Of a stretch of 64,000 nucleotides of DNA, positions 9,252-17,743 are shown piece after piece. Each line of letters opens with the position of its first letter. Positions within the stretch are counted from its first letter, which is position 1. Source of the stretch: Chryseobacterium cucumeris (GTDB lineage Bacteria > Bacteroidota > Bacteroidia > Flavobacteriales > Weeksellaceae). The translations under genes and the position numbers were made by a program. The stretch spans positions 186,001 to 250,000 of the forward strand of contig NZ_LUVZ01000012.1 of NCBI RefSeq assembly GCF_001593385.1, in the 5' to 3' direction. Below the pieces are notes generated by a model. That model searched no databases, was not told the origin of the DNA, and saw nothing but the letters and a program-made list of their open reading frames with translations.

Positions 9252-10362
9252 AAATAATCCTAACTATCTCATTAGCTTTGGCTTTATCAGAATGGTTTTT
9301 TTCTAAGACTTCCTTTCTCTTTTCAGTATCATGATACTCTTTTTCAGCTGAGGTGACAATTTGTTGACGAATTTCATTCATATCAGATCCAAAAAGACAT
9401 ACACTCTTCAATAGAGGATCATCTGTAATGTTTCTGTTGATAATGACAAAACGGCTGTTGTAAAGCGTATTAAAAAGTTTCACCTTTGTTCCGGAATTCT
9501 GGTAAGAAATCAAAATATTGACATGGGCATCTTCCAGAAGGCGGTAAAGATTTTCTGTGGTTTGAATAGGAGTGAGGCTGATGTTTTCAACTGTGGAAAT
9601 CTTTCTTTTAATATCCTCACTGGCACGATCTGAGGCTACAACAAGCTGATATTGTGGAAGGGTTTTAAATAAGTCAATTGTTTCATTCAATGCTCTTTTG
9701 TTATCAGCGGTAGTAAGGTCTCCATGAAAGAGAAAATACTTTCCTTTTGTATCCAATTCCTTTACCGATTCGTTACCGTGAAAGATATGAATCAGGTGTG
9801 CATTTTCCGAATAAGTTTGTACTTCATTATATTCCTTTTCAGATAAGCAGAATACAGCTTCAAATTTCTTTAAAAGTTTTTTCTGATATCCGGAATACTT
9901 CACAGATTCAATTTTGTAAATAATCTTTTTAAATGGGTTCTTCTCAGACACAGAGAGGCCTTTATAATACTCTGATTCGTTATTGTGATGACGGAGGTAG
10001 AGTTGGTGTCTGTTATCCTTCAAAAACCGTATAATATGGGTTGTTTGCAAGCCTTCGAACAAGATAGGAGCTTTGTGCTTCTCCAGATTTTTAAGTAGGG
10101 TTTCAGAATCTCTGATGGCAGCAGCGAAAGGTGTTCCGGAGAAATAGAGAAGTGGATTCTTTTTCTTTTGATAAAAAAACACATTTTCTGTCATCTCTTT
10201 GACTTCCGGATCAATCTTATGAGGGATTTGATCTACAAAACAATGTAGGTGAATTTTTATTCCCAGATCAGATAATGCTTTAACTTTATAATACACATCA
10301 ATAATTCCACCATAGGAAGGAGGGTAGGGATAATTGAATGATATGAGATGGAGCTGCTTCAA
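9241..10362 (-). CDS. glycosyltransferase (GT-B, family 1/4-like)
   Basis: The protein is 373 aa. The N-terminus (HLISFNYPYPPSYGGIIDV) has the Pro/Gly-rich acceptor loop of GT4 enzymes. A donor domain follows with FLFHGDLTTADNKRALNETI and ISYQNSGTKVKLFNTLYNSRFVI. The start is TTG 10362; an in-frame stop lies three codons upstream and the next ATG would delete ~56 residues including the loop, so TTG is the best choice. A TACCTTTG -7-like box lies at 10383-10390. The 3' end overlaps the convergent GT9 gene by 11 bp. Confidence 0.8.
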   Translation of the reverse strand: MKQLHLISFNYPYPPSYGGIIDVYYKVKALSDLGIKIHLHCFVDQIPHKIDPEVKEMTENVFFYQKKKNPLLYFSGTPFAAAIRDSETLLKNLEKHKAPILFEGLQTTHIIRFLKDNRHQLYLRHHNNESEYYKGLSVSEKNPFKKIIYKIESVKYSGYQKKLLKKFEAVFCLSEKEYNEVQTYSENAHLIHIFHGNESVKELDTKGKYFLFHGDLTTADNKRALNETIDLFKTLPQYQLVVASDRASEDIKRKISTVENISLTPIQTTENLYRLLEDAHVNILISYQNSGTKVKLFNTLYNSRFVIINRNITDDPLLKSVCLFGSDMNEIRQQIVTSAEKEYHDTEKRKEVLEKNHSDKAKANEIVRIIFKN

Positions 10363-10442
10363 GTTAGGCTATTCGATATAGGCAAAGGTAGATAAATATC
10401 AGGAAAACTGCAGGACACATTTAAATGCTTAGGGATAAAAAT

Positions 10443-10475
10443 AAAAAAATCTCCCAGAAATCTGAGAGATTTTTT
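10443..10475 (-). terminator. terminator of the tRNA-Val transcript
   Basis: On the minus strand ATCTC-CAG and CTG-GAGAT pair around a short loop and are followed by a run of seven T. It lies just 3' of the first tRNA-Val. Confidence 0.75.
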
Positions 10476-10476
10476 G

Positions 10477-10551
10477 TGGGTCCTGAGGGATTCGAACCCC
10501 CGACCCTCTGGGTGTAAACCAGATGCTCTGAACCAACTGAGCTAAGAACCC
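10477..10551 (-). tRNA. tRNA-Val(UAC), copy 1
   Basis: The 75-nt cloverleaf folds fully: acceptor GGGTTCT/AGGACCC with one G-U pair, D stem GCTC/GAGC, anticodon stem TCTGG/CCAGA with loop TTTACAC (anticodon TAC), and T loop TTCGAAT. CCA is not encoded. It is identical to the second copy 33 bp upstream in transcription, and both are followed by the terminator at 10443. Confidence 0.97.
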
Positions 10552-10584
10552 GAATTTTTTTGAAAGGTTTCGTTTCCTTTTCTG

Positions 10585-10659
10585 TGGGTCCTGAGGGATT
10601 CGAACCCCCGACCCTCTGGGTGTAAACCAGATGCTCTGAACCAACTGAGCTAAGAACCC
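10585..10659 (-). tRNA. tRNA-Val(UAC), copy 2
   Basis: It has the same 75 bases as the copy at 10477-10551 and the same fold and anticodon TAC. It is the first gene of the two-tRNA transcript. A textbook Bacteroidota promoter lies 30-60 bp upstream, overlapping the end of folC. Confidence 0.97.
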
Positions 10660-10689
10660 TCTAGACTTATTCTCTTGTTTAGAGTGGTG

Positions 10690-10720
10690 CAAATATACGA
10701 CTTATTCTTTAATCTCCAAA
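10690..10720 (-). promoter_or_regulatory. promoter of the tRNA-Val pair
   Basis: On the minus strand TTTG (10717-10720), exactly 19 bp, then TATATTTG (10690-10697): a perfect match to the Bacteroidota sigma-ABfr consensus. The last codons and stop of folC (stop at 10702) lie inside this promoter. Transcription would start near 10683. Confidence 0.8.
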
Positions 10721-11946
10721 TTTTTTTCCAAAAAATCTCCCACTACAAAGTTGCTTCCGCCAATAAAAATCATTTCTTCTTTTGTACATCGTTCTTTTGC
10801 AGAGAGATACGCTTCCTGCACGGAATCAAAAATTTTATAAAAAATTTTCGCCTCCTGGAGCAGATTTTCGTAATCTTCGGGATGTCTTCCCCTGTTGATG
10901 GATGGTTTTGCAAAATAGAACTCAGAATTTTCAGGAAGTAAATTCATTACATCATCTATTTTTTTGTCATTCACAAACCCCAAAATAACATGCTTGTGTC
11001 TGTTAATTGAATTTAATTGTGAAAAAACATACTCCAGACCTGCCTGATTGTGACCCGTGTCACAAATCGTAAGTGGATGTTGTGAAAACTCGAACCAACG
11101 GCCAATAAATCCTGTATTTTGGTGAACATGGAGAAGTCCTTTTTCCAATGCTTCATCAGAAATATTTACTTTAAGCTTTCTTAATTCTTCTACAGCGGCC
11201 AATACAATTCTGATATTTTTCTTCTGGTAATTCCCTTTGAGATCAGATTCAAGGTTGGTATTTATAAGAGTAGCATCTATAAACGGAGCATTTTCTTTCG
11301 TTGCTTTATCCTGAATGATATTTCTAACGGCTTCATTCTCGTCACCGGAAATAATCGGGATATATTGTTTAATAATTCCAGCCTTCTCTGATGCAATTTC
11401 TTCGATGGTATCTCCAAGAATATTCTGATGATCCAGCTGAACATTAGTAATGGCCGAAATCAACGGTTTGATAATATTTGTTGAATCCAGTCTTCCTCCC
11501 AATCCTACTTCAATAATGGCAAAATCTACCTGCTGCTGATAAAAATATTCAAAAGCCATGATGGTCGTAAACTCGAAGAAAGAGGGACGGATGTCTTCCG
11601 GAATCGTTTTCAGTTTTTGAATAAAATCAAAGACAAATTCTTTATTACAGTTTTTTCCATTCACCTTTATGCGCTCTGTGAAGTCTATAAGGTGTGGAGA
11701 ATTGTATAATCCTGTTTTATAACCGGCTTCCTGAAGAACCGATGCCAGCATATTGCTTGAAGAACCTTTTCCATTGGTACCGCCAATGTGAATACATTTT
11801 ATTTTATCCTGAGGATTTCCAAAGAAAGCACAAAGCTTTGTAATGTTATCAAGCCCAGGTTTATAAGCCTTCTGTCCATCTATCTGATAGTTGGGCATCT
11901 GTACGAAAAGCCAGTCGATAGCTTCCTGATATTGTTCATTTGTCAT
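10702..11946 (-). CDS. folC: folylpolyglutamate synthase / dihydrofolate synthase FolC
   Basis: FolC ligates glutamate to dihydropteroate and to folates, using ATP. The 414-aa protein has the P-loop GGTNGKGS (residues 55-62), the omega-loop/folate region NSPHLIDFTERI, and FAIIEVGLGGRLDSTN followed by TNVQLDHQNILG, all standard for the Mur-ligase-like family. The length is typical. The ATG at 11946 is the only suitable start. The gene appears monocistronic; its 3' end contains the tRNA-Val promoter. Confidence 0.95.
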   Translation of the reverse strand: MTNEQYQEAIDWLFVQMPNYQIDGQKAYKPGLDNITKLCAFFGNPQDKIKCIHIGGTNGKGSSSNMLASVLQEAGYKTGLYNSPHLIDFTERIKVNGKNCNKEFVFDFIQKLKTIPEDIRPSFFEFTTIMAFEYFYQQQVDFAIIEVGLGGRLDSTNIIKPLISAITNVQLDHQNILGDTIEEIASEKAGIIKQYIPIISGDENEAVRNIIQDKATKENAPFIDATLINTNLESDLKGNYQKKNIRIVLAAVEELRKLKVNISDEALEKGLLHVHQNTGFIGRWFEFSQHPLTICDTGHNQAGLEYVFSQLNSINRHKHVILGFVNDKKIDDVMNLLPENSEFYFAKPSINRGRHPEDYENLLQEAKIFYKIFDSVQEAYLSAKERCTKEEMIFIGGSNFVVGDFLEKNLEIKE

Positions 11947-12129
11947 GGTGCAAAATTCCCAAAAGTTTTTTTAAAATAAAATATAATTTTTCAATCTGTA
12001 ACTTTTTTATATTTAATTCGTCTAATATTGAAAAATCTTAATATGAAATCGCTGTGATTTACATGGTATAGTACTTATGAAGATAACACGATTCCATATG
12101 ACCATTAAAAACAAATAAACATATACAAT

Positions 12130-13452
12130 ATGAAAAAAGTTTGGATCATCGTTTTTGGATTAGGTTATCTGGGTTTAAGCGCTCAGAAGAAATGGTCCTT
12201 AAAAGAATGTGTAAGCTATGCAGTGGAGCATAATCTTCAGGTTATCCAAAATCAGTATAACAAACAAAACCAGGAATATAATCTTAAAGCAGCCCAAAAA
12301 GAATATTTACCATCTGTATCGGGGAGTATGACGAATGGGGTAAGTTTCGGGCAAGGCTCATTAGGAGCAGGAAGCTTTAGAAACGATAGATTCAATAACA
12401 GTATTGGTCTGGGTGCTGATATTTTGCTCTATAATAATGGAAGGTTAGAGAAAAATGTAAGAAAAGCCCAGTTTGATGTAGAAGCAAGCCAATACGACAT
12501 TGAAACCATTAAAAATGATATTTCCCTTCAGATCGCTCAGCAATATCTGACTACTTTGTTGAATAAAGAGATTGTTAAAATCTCTCAGAGTGCCGTGGAT
12601 AATGCGCAGAAACAGTTTGACAGAGCTAAAATCACAACTCAGGTTGGAACAACAGCCCAGACGGTTCTGGCAGAGGCTGAAGCTGCATTGGCAAGAGAAA
12701 AACAAAACCTTAAAACTGCAGAAGTAAACGTTGGACGTGCTTTGTTTGCCATCGTTCAGCTTTTACAGCTTTCAGATTATAAAGGTTTTGATGTGGAAGA
12801 TGTAAATATTCCTGAAAAGCTTGATTTACAACTTACTACCGCGGATGAAGTGCTTACCACTGCGTATGAGATACAGCCTCAGATAAAAGCAGCGGAAAGC
12901 CGTATAAGATCTGCCGAAGCACAAACGGAAGTAAGCAAAACAGCATACTGGCCTACATTAACAGCGAGCGCTGGTCTTAATACTTTCTATAACAGACAAT
13001 TTGATCCTATGCCAGGTACTGTACAGGGAACTTTTTTTGAACAATATAAAGATCAGTTCGGACAAAACGTGGGGCTATCACTGAATATTCCTATTTTCAA
13101 TAAAGGGAAAACAAAACTTCAGGTAGAACAGTCTAAAATAAATGAAAGTTTAGCCAAGAATTCCTTGGAACAACAGAAACAGACGGTAAGACAAAACGTA
13201 CAGAAAGCTCAGTTTGATGCTGATGCCAATTATGAAACCTATCTGGCTGCAGTGGAAGCTGAAAAAAGCTCAAAACTGGCTCTTGATTTTGCCGATAAAA
13301 GTTATGCTGCCGGAAGAACCACTATCTACGACGTTAATGTGGCGAGAAATAATTATGCAAATGCACAAGGATCAGTAGCGCAAGCAAAATATAATTATCT
13401 TTTTAGTCTTAAACTATTGAATTTCTATGCAGGAATTCCATTAAGTTTGTAA
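12130..13452 (+). CDS. TolC-family outer-membrane efflux protein
   Basis: TolC-type proteins form trimeric outer-membrane channels for tripartite pumps. The 440-aa protein has a signal peptide (MKKVWIIVFGLGYLGLSAQ), then the two repeats of long coiled-coil helices (rich in Gln, Ala and Glu, e.g. residues ~105-200 and 310-420) with beta strands between. The family end motif YDVNVARNNYANAQGSVAQAKYNYLFSLKLL is present. Unusually, no membrane-fusion protein or inner-membrane pump is adjacent. A SprT-like gene follows after one base and manC after that, so all three are likely one operon. Confidence 0.9.
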   Translation: MKKVWIIVFGLGYLGLSAQKKWSLKECVSYAVEHNLQVIQNQYNKQNQEYNLKAAQKEYLPSVSGSMTNGVSFGQGSLGAGSFRNDRFNNSIGLGADILLYNNGRLEKNVRKAQFDVEASQYDIETIKNDISLQIAQQYLTTLLNKEIVKISQSAVDNAQKQFDRAKITTQVGTTAQTVLAEAEAALAREKQNLKTAEVNVGRALFAIVQLLQLSDYKGFDVEDVNIPEKLDLQLTTADEVLTTAYEIQPQIKAAESRIRSAEAQTEVSKTAYWPTLTASAGLNTFYNRQFDPMPGTVQGTFFEQYKDQFGQNVGLSLNIPIFNKGKTKLQVEQSKINESLAKNSLEQQKQTVRQNVQKAQFDADANYETYLAAVEAEKSSKLALDFADKSYAAGRTTIYDVNVARNNYANAQGSVAQAKYNYLFSLKLLNFYAGIPLSL

Positions 13453-13453
13453 A

Positions 13454-14044
13454 ATGCCAATTCAATCATTAGAAAAATACTTACCTCAAAATACACTTAG
13501 ATATTTAAGAGTCTGGTTTGCAGATTACTATATACATATAAAAGTAACAAGAAACAGAAATTCAAAGCTGGGAGATTATAGAAAACTTCCGGATAATTCT
13601 CATGAAATTACGGTAAATTCTACCCTTACCCCACAGCTTTTTTTCTTTGTACTCACTCATGAGCTTGCTCATCTGATTGCTTTCGAAAAATATGGGCGAA
13701 GAATCTCTCCCCACGGTAATGAATGGAAAGAAACTTTCAGAAACATGCTTCTGGAAAGCCTTGAAATTTATGATGAAGAACTCAAACCTATCATTATAAA
13801 ATTTTCAAAATCGCCAAAAGCCAATTTCATGGCAAGCCCTGATCTGGTAAGGTATTTCCATACTGAAAAACAGGATGATACTCTTCTATTTATCGAGGAA
13901 CTTAAAAAGGGAGAATTTTTTATCTATCGCAACGAAAAGTATTTATTAGAAGGTCTGGTTAAAAAAAACTATCTTTGTAAGAACCTGGCTACTGGAAGGA
14001 AGTATTCTTTCAAGCCTTTAGCGAGGGTAGAAAAATGTAGCTAA
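13454..14044 (+). CDS. SprT-like zinc metalloprotease-domain protein
   Basis: The protein is 196 aa with a SprT-like domain: zinc-binding HELAH (H69, E70, H73) and a third ligand candidate H87 in SPHGNEW. SprT/Spartan proteins in eukaryotes cut DNA-protein crosslinks; the role of bacterial forms is mostly unproven. The C-terminal third (FIYRNEKYLLEGLVKKNYLCKNLATGRKYSFKPLARV) looks like the small zinc-ribbon-like beta domain of SprT, but it has only two cysteines. The start lies one base after the TolC stop, and manC follows by 2 nt. Confidence 0.8.
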   Translation: MPIQSLEKYLPQNTLRYLRVWFADYYIHIKVTRNRNSKLGDYRKLPDNSHEITVNSTLTPQLFFFVLTHELAHLIAFEKYGRRISPHGNEWKETFRNMLLESLEIYDEELKPIIIKFSKSPKANFMASPDLVRYFHTEKQDDTLLFIEELKKGEFFIYRNEKYLLEGLVKKNYLCKNLATGRKYSFKPLARVEKCS

Positions 14045-14046
14045 GA

Positions 14047-15129
14047 ATGTTAAAATCAGATAGATACTGCGTTATAATGGCCGGGGGAATCGGGAGTCGG
14101 TTCTGGCCTATGAGTACGCAGAAATTTCCAAAACAGTTTCAGGATATTTTAGGAACCGGACGCACAATGATTCAGCAGACCTATGACCGAATCAGCAAGG
14201 TAATTCCTAAAGAGCAGATATTCGTGATTACGAATAAAGAATATGTTCCTGTTTCCCATCAGCAGCTTCCGGAAATTCCTGAAGAGAATATTGTGGGTGA
14301 GCCGTTGATGAAGAATACAGCAGCTTGTAATCTGTATATGGCTAACAAAATTGCTGAGATCAATCCGGATGCAACAATGATTGTATTGCCGGCAGATCAT
14401 CTGATCCTTAAAGAGGACGTATTTCTGGAAAAAGTAGAACTGGCATTTGAGGTGGCTTCACAGCATGATTATCTGGTAACATTAGGAATAACTCCAACAA
14501 GACCCGACACCGGTTATGGCTATATTCAGTTTGTAGAGAAAAAAGGATCAGAATATTTTAAAGTAAAAACATTCACAGAAAAACCTATTCTTGAAATTGC
14601 CCAAAGCTTTTTGGAAAGTGGTGATTTCCTTTGGAATGCAGGAATTTTTGTATGGAATGTGAAAAGTATTCACCATGCTTTTGATCTCTATCTTCCTGAG
14701 ATGATGCAGCATTTTATGGCTTGTGAGTATAACTCCGAAAAAGAAAACAGTTGTATTGAAACCATTTATCCGAAGGTTCAGAAAATCTCCATTGATAACG
14801 GGATTTTAGAAAAGGCAAAGAATGTTTACGTGATTCCTTCAGATTTAGGATGGAGTGATCTTGGTACATGGACTTCCGTCTATGAAAATACAGAAAAAGA
14901 TAAAAACGGAAACGCTGTAAAACTGAAACATTTACTTTCTTATAATTCAAAAGGGAATATCATCCGCTTAAAGAATAATAACAAGGCAGTGATTATTGAC
15001 GGCCTTGAAAACTACATTGTTGTAGATACAGATAAAGCGCTTCTTATCTGCCCAAGGGATAATGATCAGCTCATTAAAGATTATGTTCTTGACTTAAAAA
15101 ACTTTAAAAAGGGCGAGAAGTTTATGTAA
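14047..15129 (+). CDS. manC: mannose-1-phosphate guanylyltransferase
   Basis: The enzyme makes GDP-mannose from mannose-1-phosphate and GTP for surface polysaccharides. The 360-aa protein begins with the nucleotidyltransferase signature AGGIGSRFWPMSTQKFPKQF and has the later motifs FTEKP, FLWNAGIFVW and DLGWSDLGTW. It is the short form without the C-terminal phosphomannose isomerase cupin domain. It follows the SprT-like gene by 2 nt. GDP-mannose is a plausible donor for the glycosyltransferases at 6.7-10.4 kb, though they are not in one operon. Confidence 0.92.
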   Translation: MLKSDRYCVIMAGGIGSRFWPMSTQKFPKQFQDILGTGRTMIQQTYDRISKVIPKEQIFVITNKEYVPVSHQQLPEIPEENIVGEPLMKNTAACNLYMANKIAEINPDATMIVLPADHLILKEDVFLEKVELAFEVASQHDYLVTLGITPTRPDTGYGYIQFVEKKGSEYFKVKTFTEKPILEIAQSFLESGDFLWNAGIFVWNVKSIHHAFDLYLPEMMQHFMACEYNSEKENSCIETIYPKVQKISIDNGILEKAKNVYVIPSDLGWSDLGTWTSVYENTEKDKNGNAVKLKHLLSYNSKGNIIRLKNNNKAVIIDGLENYIVVDTDKALLICPRDNDQLIKDYVLDLKNFKKGEKFM

Positions 15130-15160
15130 TATTTGGTATATTTCTGCTGATTTTTAAATT

Positions 15161-15823
15161 ATGATTAAAACTGCAACCCGATTTACAATTGTTATATTTT
15201 CACTTTTGGGAGTCTTAGGATTTGCTCAGGAGAAGAAAAAGTTTTCAAGCATTCCTGCTATTTTACAGCAGATCAACCCTGGTAATAGGGTGGATTCATG
15301 GGTGTTGGTGTACAACAGCTATGGGAAAGGTCAGGAAATAAAGATTTCGGGTAAGGTAAATTATACTCCTCAATTCTCAGGATTCAATCTTTTCCCTAGT
15401 GAAGACAGCTTTTATTATATCGCTTATTCGGAAGAAGGTAAAGTAAATTACGTTACGGATGTCGAAGGATTGAAGAAGTTTGTAGATAGAATTGATAATG
15501 CTCAGGAAGCAGCTGTTGTATTAGCCGCTGACGGATATATGATAGATGAGGAGTTTAAGGACCTTGCGGGTAATTATCATGAAGATAAGTCGAATTACTA
15601 TCTGGACCTTGGAAAGCTCACCTCAAAGGAATGTCCATACCAGAAAACTCATTATACAGTAACACTCAATAAATCTACAGGTGCTGTAAACAATGTTAAA
15701 GACAATGGAACTTATATTGAGCTTTACAATAAAAAATGTGCTAATAACCCGAGACTTTTAAAAATCGAAAAAAAAGAAGAACCAAAGAAAGATGAGCCCA
15801 AAAAAACACCCAAGCGCAAATAA
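15161..15823 (+). CDS. secreted protein of unknown function with Lys-rich tail
   Basis: The protein is 220 aa. A signal peptide spans about residues 1-22 (ends GFAQ). The mature protein has mixed alpha/beta content, two cysteines in KECPYQK and NKKCANN that could form a disulfide, and a C-terminal Glu/Lys/Pro tail (KKEEPKKDEPKKTPKRK). No family is recognised. It follows manC by 31 nt and overlaps the next acetyltransferase gene by 32 nt. The basic tail is encoded by that overlap. Confidence 0.65.
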   Translation: MIKTATRFTIVIFSLLGVLGFAQEKKKFSSIPAILQQINPGNRVDSWVLVYNSYGKGQEIKISGKVNYTPQFSGFNLFPSEDSFYYIAYSEEGKVNYVTDVEGLKKFVDRIDNAQEAAVVLAADGYMIDEEFKDLAGNYHEDKSNYYLDLGKLTSKECPYQKTHYTVTLNKSTGAVNNVKDNGTYIELYNKKCANNPRLLKIEKKEEPKKDEPKKTPKRK

Positions 15824-16325
15824 TACCTATGAGACTGAACGATTGATCCTTCGCCCTATGTCCCGTGAAGACAAAGATTTTGTCTTTGAACTTTATAACA
15901 GGCCAAAATTCATTCAACATATTGGCAACCGCAATATAAATTCCATTGAAGATGCTGAAAATTACATCTTAAACAGATTTGCCCCACAGATTGAAAGGCT
16001 GGGATTTGGAAATTATATTTTAATAACCAAAGATGGAAATGAAAAAGTAGGTGCGGTAGGAATCTTCGAAAGGGAAGGACTTGATATTGTGGATATCGGA
16101 TATTCTTTGTTGGAAGAGTTCGAAGGTAAGGGCTATGCTTTTGAGGCAGCTCAGAAGGTTAAATCGATCGGAATGGATGATTTCGGATTAACAAAAATAT
16201 CAGCCATTATTTCAAAGGATAATATTTCTTCCCAAAAGCTGATTGAAAAATTAGGTTTAAGGTTTAAAAAACACGTCATACTTCCAGGCGAAACCGAAGA
16301 ACTCAACTATTACGAAACAGAATAA
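15792..16325 (+). CDS. GNAT-family N-acetyltransferase
   Basis: The protein is 177 aa. YETERLILRPMSREDKDFVF at residues ~13-32 is the N-terminus of RimJ/RimL-type acetyltransferases. The acetyl-CoA-binding region lies near IGYSLLEEFEGKGYAFEAAQ, and ISKDNISSQKLIEKLGLRF is the usual C-terminal motif. The acceptor is unknown; this group acetylates protein N-termini or small molecules. The start at 15792 lies inside the end of the previous gene (32-nt overlap, different frame). A later start would still retain the domain only if very close. Confidence 0.82.
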   Translation: MSPKKHPSANNTYETERLILRPMSREDKDFVFELYNRPKFIQHIGNRNINSIEDAENYILNRFAPQIERLGFGNYILITKDGNEKVGAVGIFEREGLDIVDIGYSLLEEFEGKGYAFEAAQKVKSIGMDDFGLTKISAIISKDNISSQKLIEKLGLRFKKHVILPGETEELNYYETE

Positions 16326-16340
16326 TAAATCTATAAAAAA

Positions 16341-16390
16341 ATATTTTCACAAATAGCACAATAATGTATCTGGGTTATTTGTGAAAATAT
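16341..16390. repeat. perfect 14-bp inverted repeat between convergent genes
   Basis: ATATTTTCACAAAT (16341-16354) and ATTTGTGAAAATAT (16377-16390) are exact inverted arms around a 22-bp spacer. A further ATTTGTGATAT follows the right arm. It lies between the acetyltransferase (+) and bcp (-) and may act as a terminator or be a dispersed palindromic element. Confidence 0.7.
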
Positions 16391-16415
16391 TTGTGATATC
16401 TGTGTTTTAAGAAAG

Positions 16416-16865
16416 TTATCCCTCCAGAATCTGTTCAGCAGCAGTCTTTGAAGTTACTTTTTCAATCACTCTTATACAAATACCATTTTCATCGAAAATA
16501 AAAGTGGTTCTTACAATTCCCATATAGGTTTTTCCAAACGTTTTTTTCTCCTGCCATACCCCGAATTTTTCAATGATATTACGGTTTTCATCTGCAATAA
16601 GATCATAAGGAAAAGCAAACTTGCTGTGGAAATTCTTTTGCTTTTTTACAGAATCACCACTTATTCCCAATAATTGAAATCCTGCTTTTTTAAGCTTAGT
16701 ATAATTATCACTAAGGTTGCAGGCTTCAACTGTACAGGTTGGTGTATTCGCTTGCGGATAGAAGAAAACGACCAGTTTTTTTCCAATTAATTTTGATGAG
16801 GTTACTGTTTCTCCGTCTTGATTGAATCCTTCAAATTCAGGTAATTTATCTCCAACTTTCAGCAT
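16416..16865 (-). CDS. bcp: thioredoxin-dependent thiol peroxidase (BCP-type peroxiredoxin)
   Basis: The enzyme reduces hydroperoxides with electrons from thioredoxin. The 149-aa protein has the thioredoxin fold and the BCP signature NTPTCTVEACNLSD, with peroxidatic C44 and resolving C49 in the usual C-x4-C spacing. The length is normal. It is divergent from nth, with only 33 bp between the starts, so the two promoters must overlap; both have roles in oxidative damage, so joint control is plausible (inference). Confidence 0.95.
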   Translation of the reverse strand: MLKVGDKLPEFEGFNQDGETVTSSKLIGKKLVVFFYPQANTPTCTVEACNLSDNYTKLKKAGFQLLGISGDSVKKQKNFHSKFAFPYDLIADENRNIIEKFGVWQEKKTFGKTYMGIVRTTFIFDENGICIRVIEKVTSKTAAEQILEG

Positions 16866-16898
16866 AATGATTTAATTTTGTTCAAATTTAAGGCATAC

Positions 16899-17519
16899 AT
16901 GACAAAAAAACAAAGAGCTGAGCTCGTTCAGATAGAACTGGAAAAATTATATCCCACTACACCTATTCCGTTAGATCACACTGATCCCTATACATTGATG
17001 GTTGCCGTAGCACTTTCTGCACAAACTACAGATAAAAAAGTAAATCAGGTTACTCCCGAACTTTTTGCGGTAGCAGGAACACCGCAAAGAATGGCTAAGC
17101 TGGAAGAATTTGAAATCAAAGAACTAATCAAAGAAATAGGATTATCCAATACGAAAGCCAAAAACCTGAAGAAAATGGCCGAACTTCTGTTAGAAAGACA
17201 TAATGGTATTGTTCCCCAGACTTATGAAGAATTGGAAGCTCTTCCGGGCGTAGGGCACAAAACGGCATCAGTAGTAATGAGTCAGGGTTTCGGATTTCCT
17301 GCTTTTCCTGTGGATACCCATATTCACCGTCTGATGACGCAGTGGAAACTTACTTCCGGAAAAAATGTGGTGGAAACAGAACGTGACGCCAAAAAATTAT
17401 TCCCTGAAGAAGTATGGAATAAACTTCACCTTCAGATTATTTTCTATGGAAGAGAATATTCTCCGGCAAGAGGAAAAGGAGAGAAGGATTTTATTACGAA
17501 AATGATGTTTGAAAAATAA
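16899..17519 (+). CDS. nth: endonuclease III, form lacking the [4Fe-4S] cluster
   Basis: Nth removes oxidised pyrimidines and nicks the abasic site. The 206-aa protein has the helix-hairpin-helix LEALPGVGHKTA with catalytic Lys K121 and catalytic Asp D139 in PVDTHIHR, at almost the same positions as in E. coli Nth (K120, D138). The four C-terminal cysteines that hold the iron-sulfur cluster in E. coli are absent; the protein has no cysteine at all and ends FYGREYSPARGKGEKDFITK. The start is ATG 16899; an upstream TTG at 16878 would add seven residues. Confidence 0.93.
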   Translation: MTKKQRAELVQIELEKLYPTTPIPLDHTDPYTLMVAVALSAQTTDKKVNQVTPELFAVAGTPQRMAKLEEFEIKELIKEIGLSNTKAKNLKKMAELLLERHNGIVPQTYEELEALPGVGHKTASVVMSQGFGFPAFPVDTHIHRLMTQWKLTSGKNVVETERDAKKLFPEEVWNKLHLQIIFYGREYSPARGKGEKDFITKMMFEK

Positions 17520-17523
17520 TTCA

Positions 17524-17713
17524 ATTATTTTGCCACTATGTCCGCTAAGACTTTATAAAAACCACGCTGGGATAGCTCGTGAAGACACTTCGTTTAGCAA
17601 AAGCAATATTGCCCTGACAGAGTGAAAGATCTATGCGAACTGATAGAAAACGCAACAATTACTTTGTGGTCGCTAAATAAACCATGTCAAGGTTCTGGAC
17701 CTTGACATGGTTT
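17524..17713. repeat. intergenic element ending in a 14-bp perfect inverted repeat
   Basis: The ~220-bp gap between nth and the DinB-like gene has no convincing coding frame. It is less AT-rich than its surroundings. It ends in AAACCATGTCAAGG (17679-17692), a 7-nt loop, and CCTTGACATGGTTT (17700-17713). The hairpin could terminate nth. The rest looks like an element remnant or dispersed repeat, but only one copy is visible here. Confidence 0.5.
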
Positions 17714-17743
17714 AAAAACATCATGTGAGATAAAGGAAATGAT

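Noticed and set aside
10429..10692. An 87-residue frame (minus strand) through both tRNA-Val genes
   Set aside because: The translated text repeats the same residues twice because it reads through the two identical tRNAs; this is a well-known false protein.
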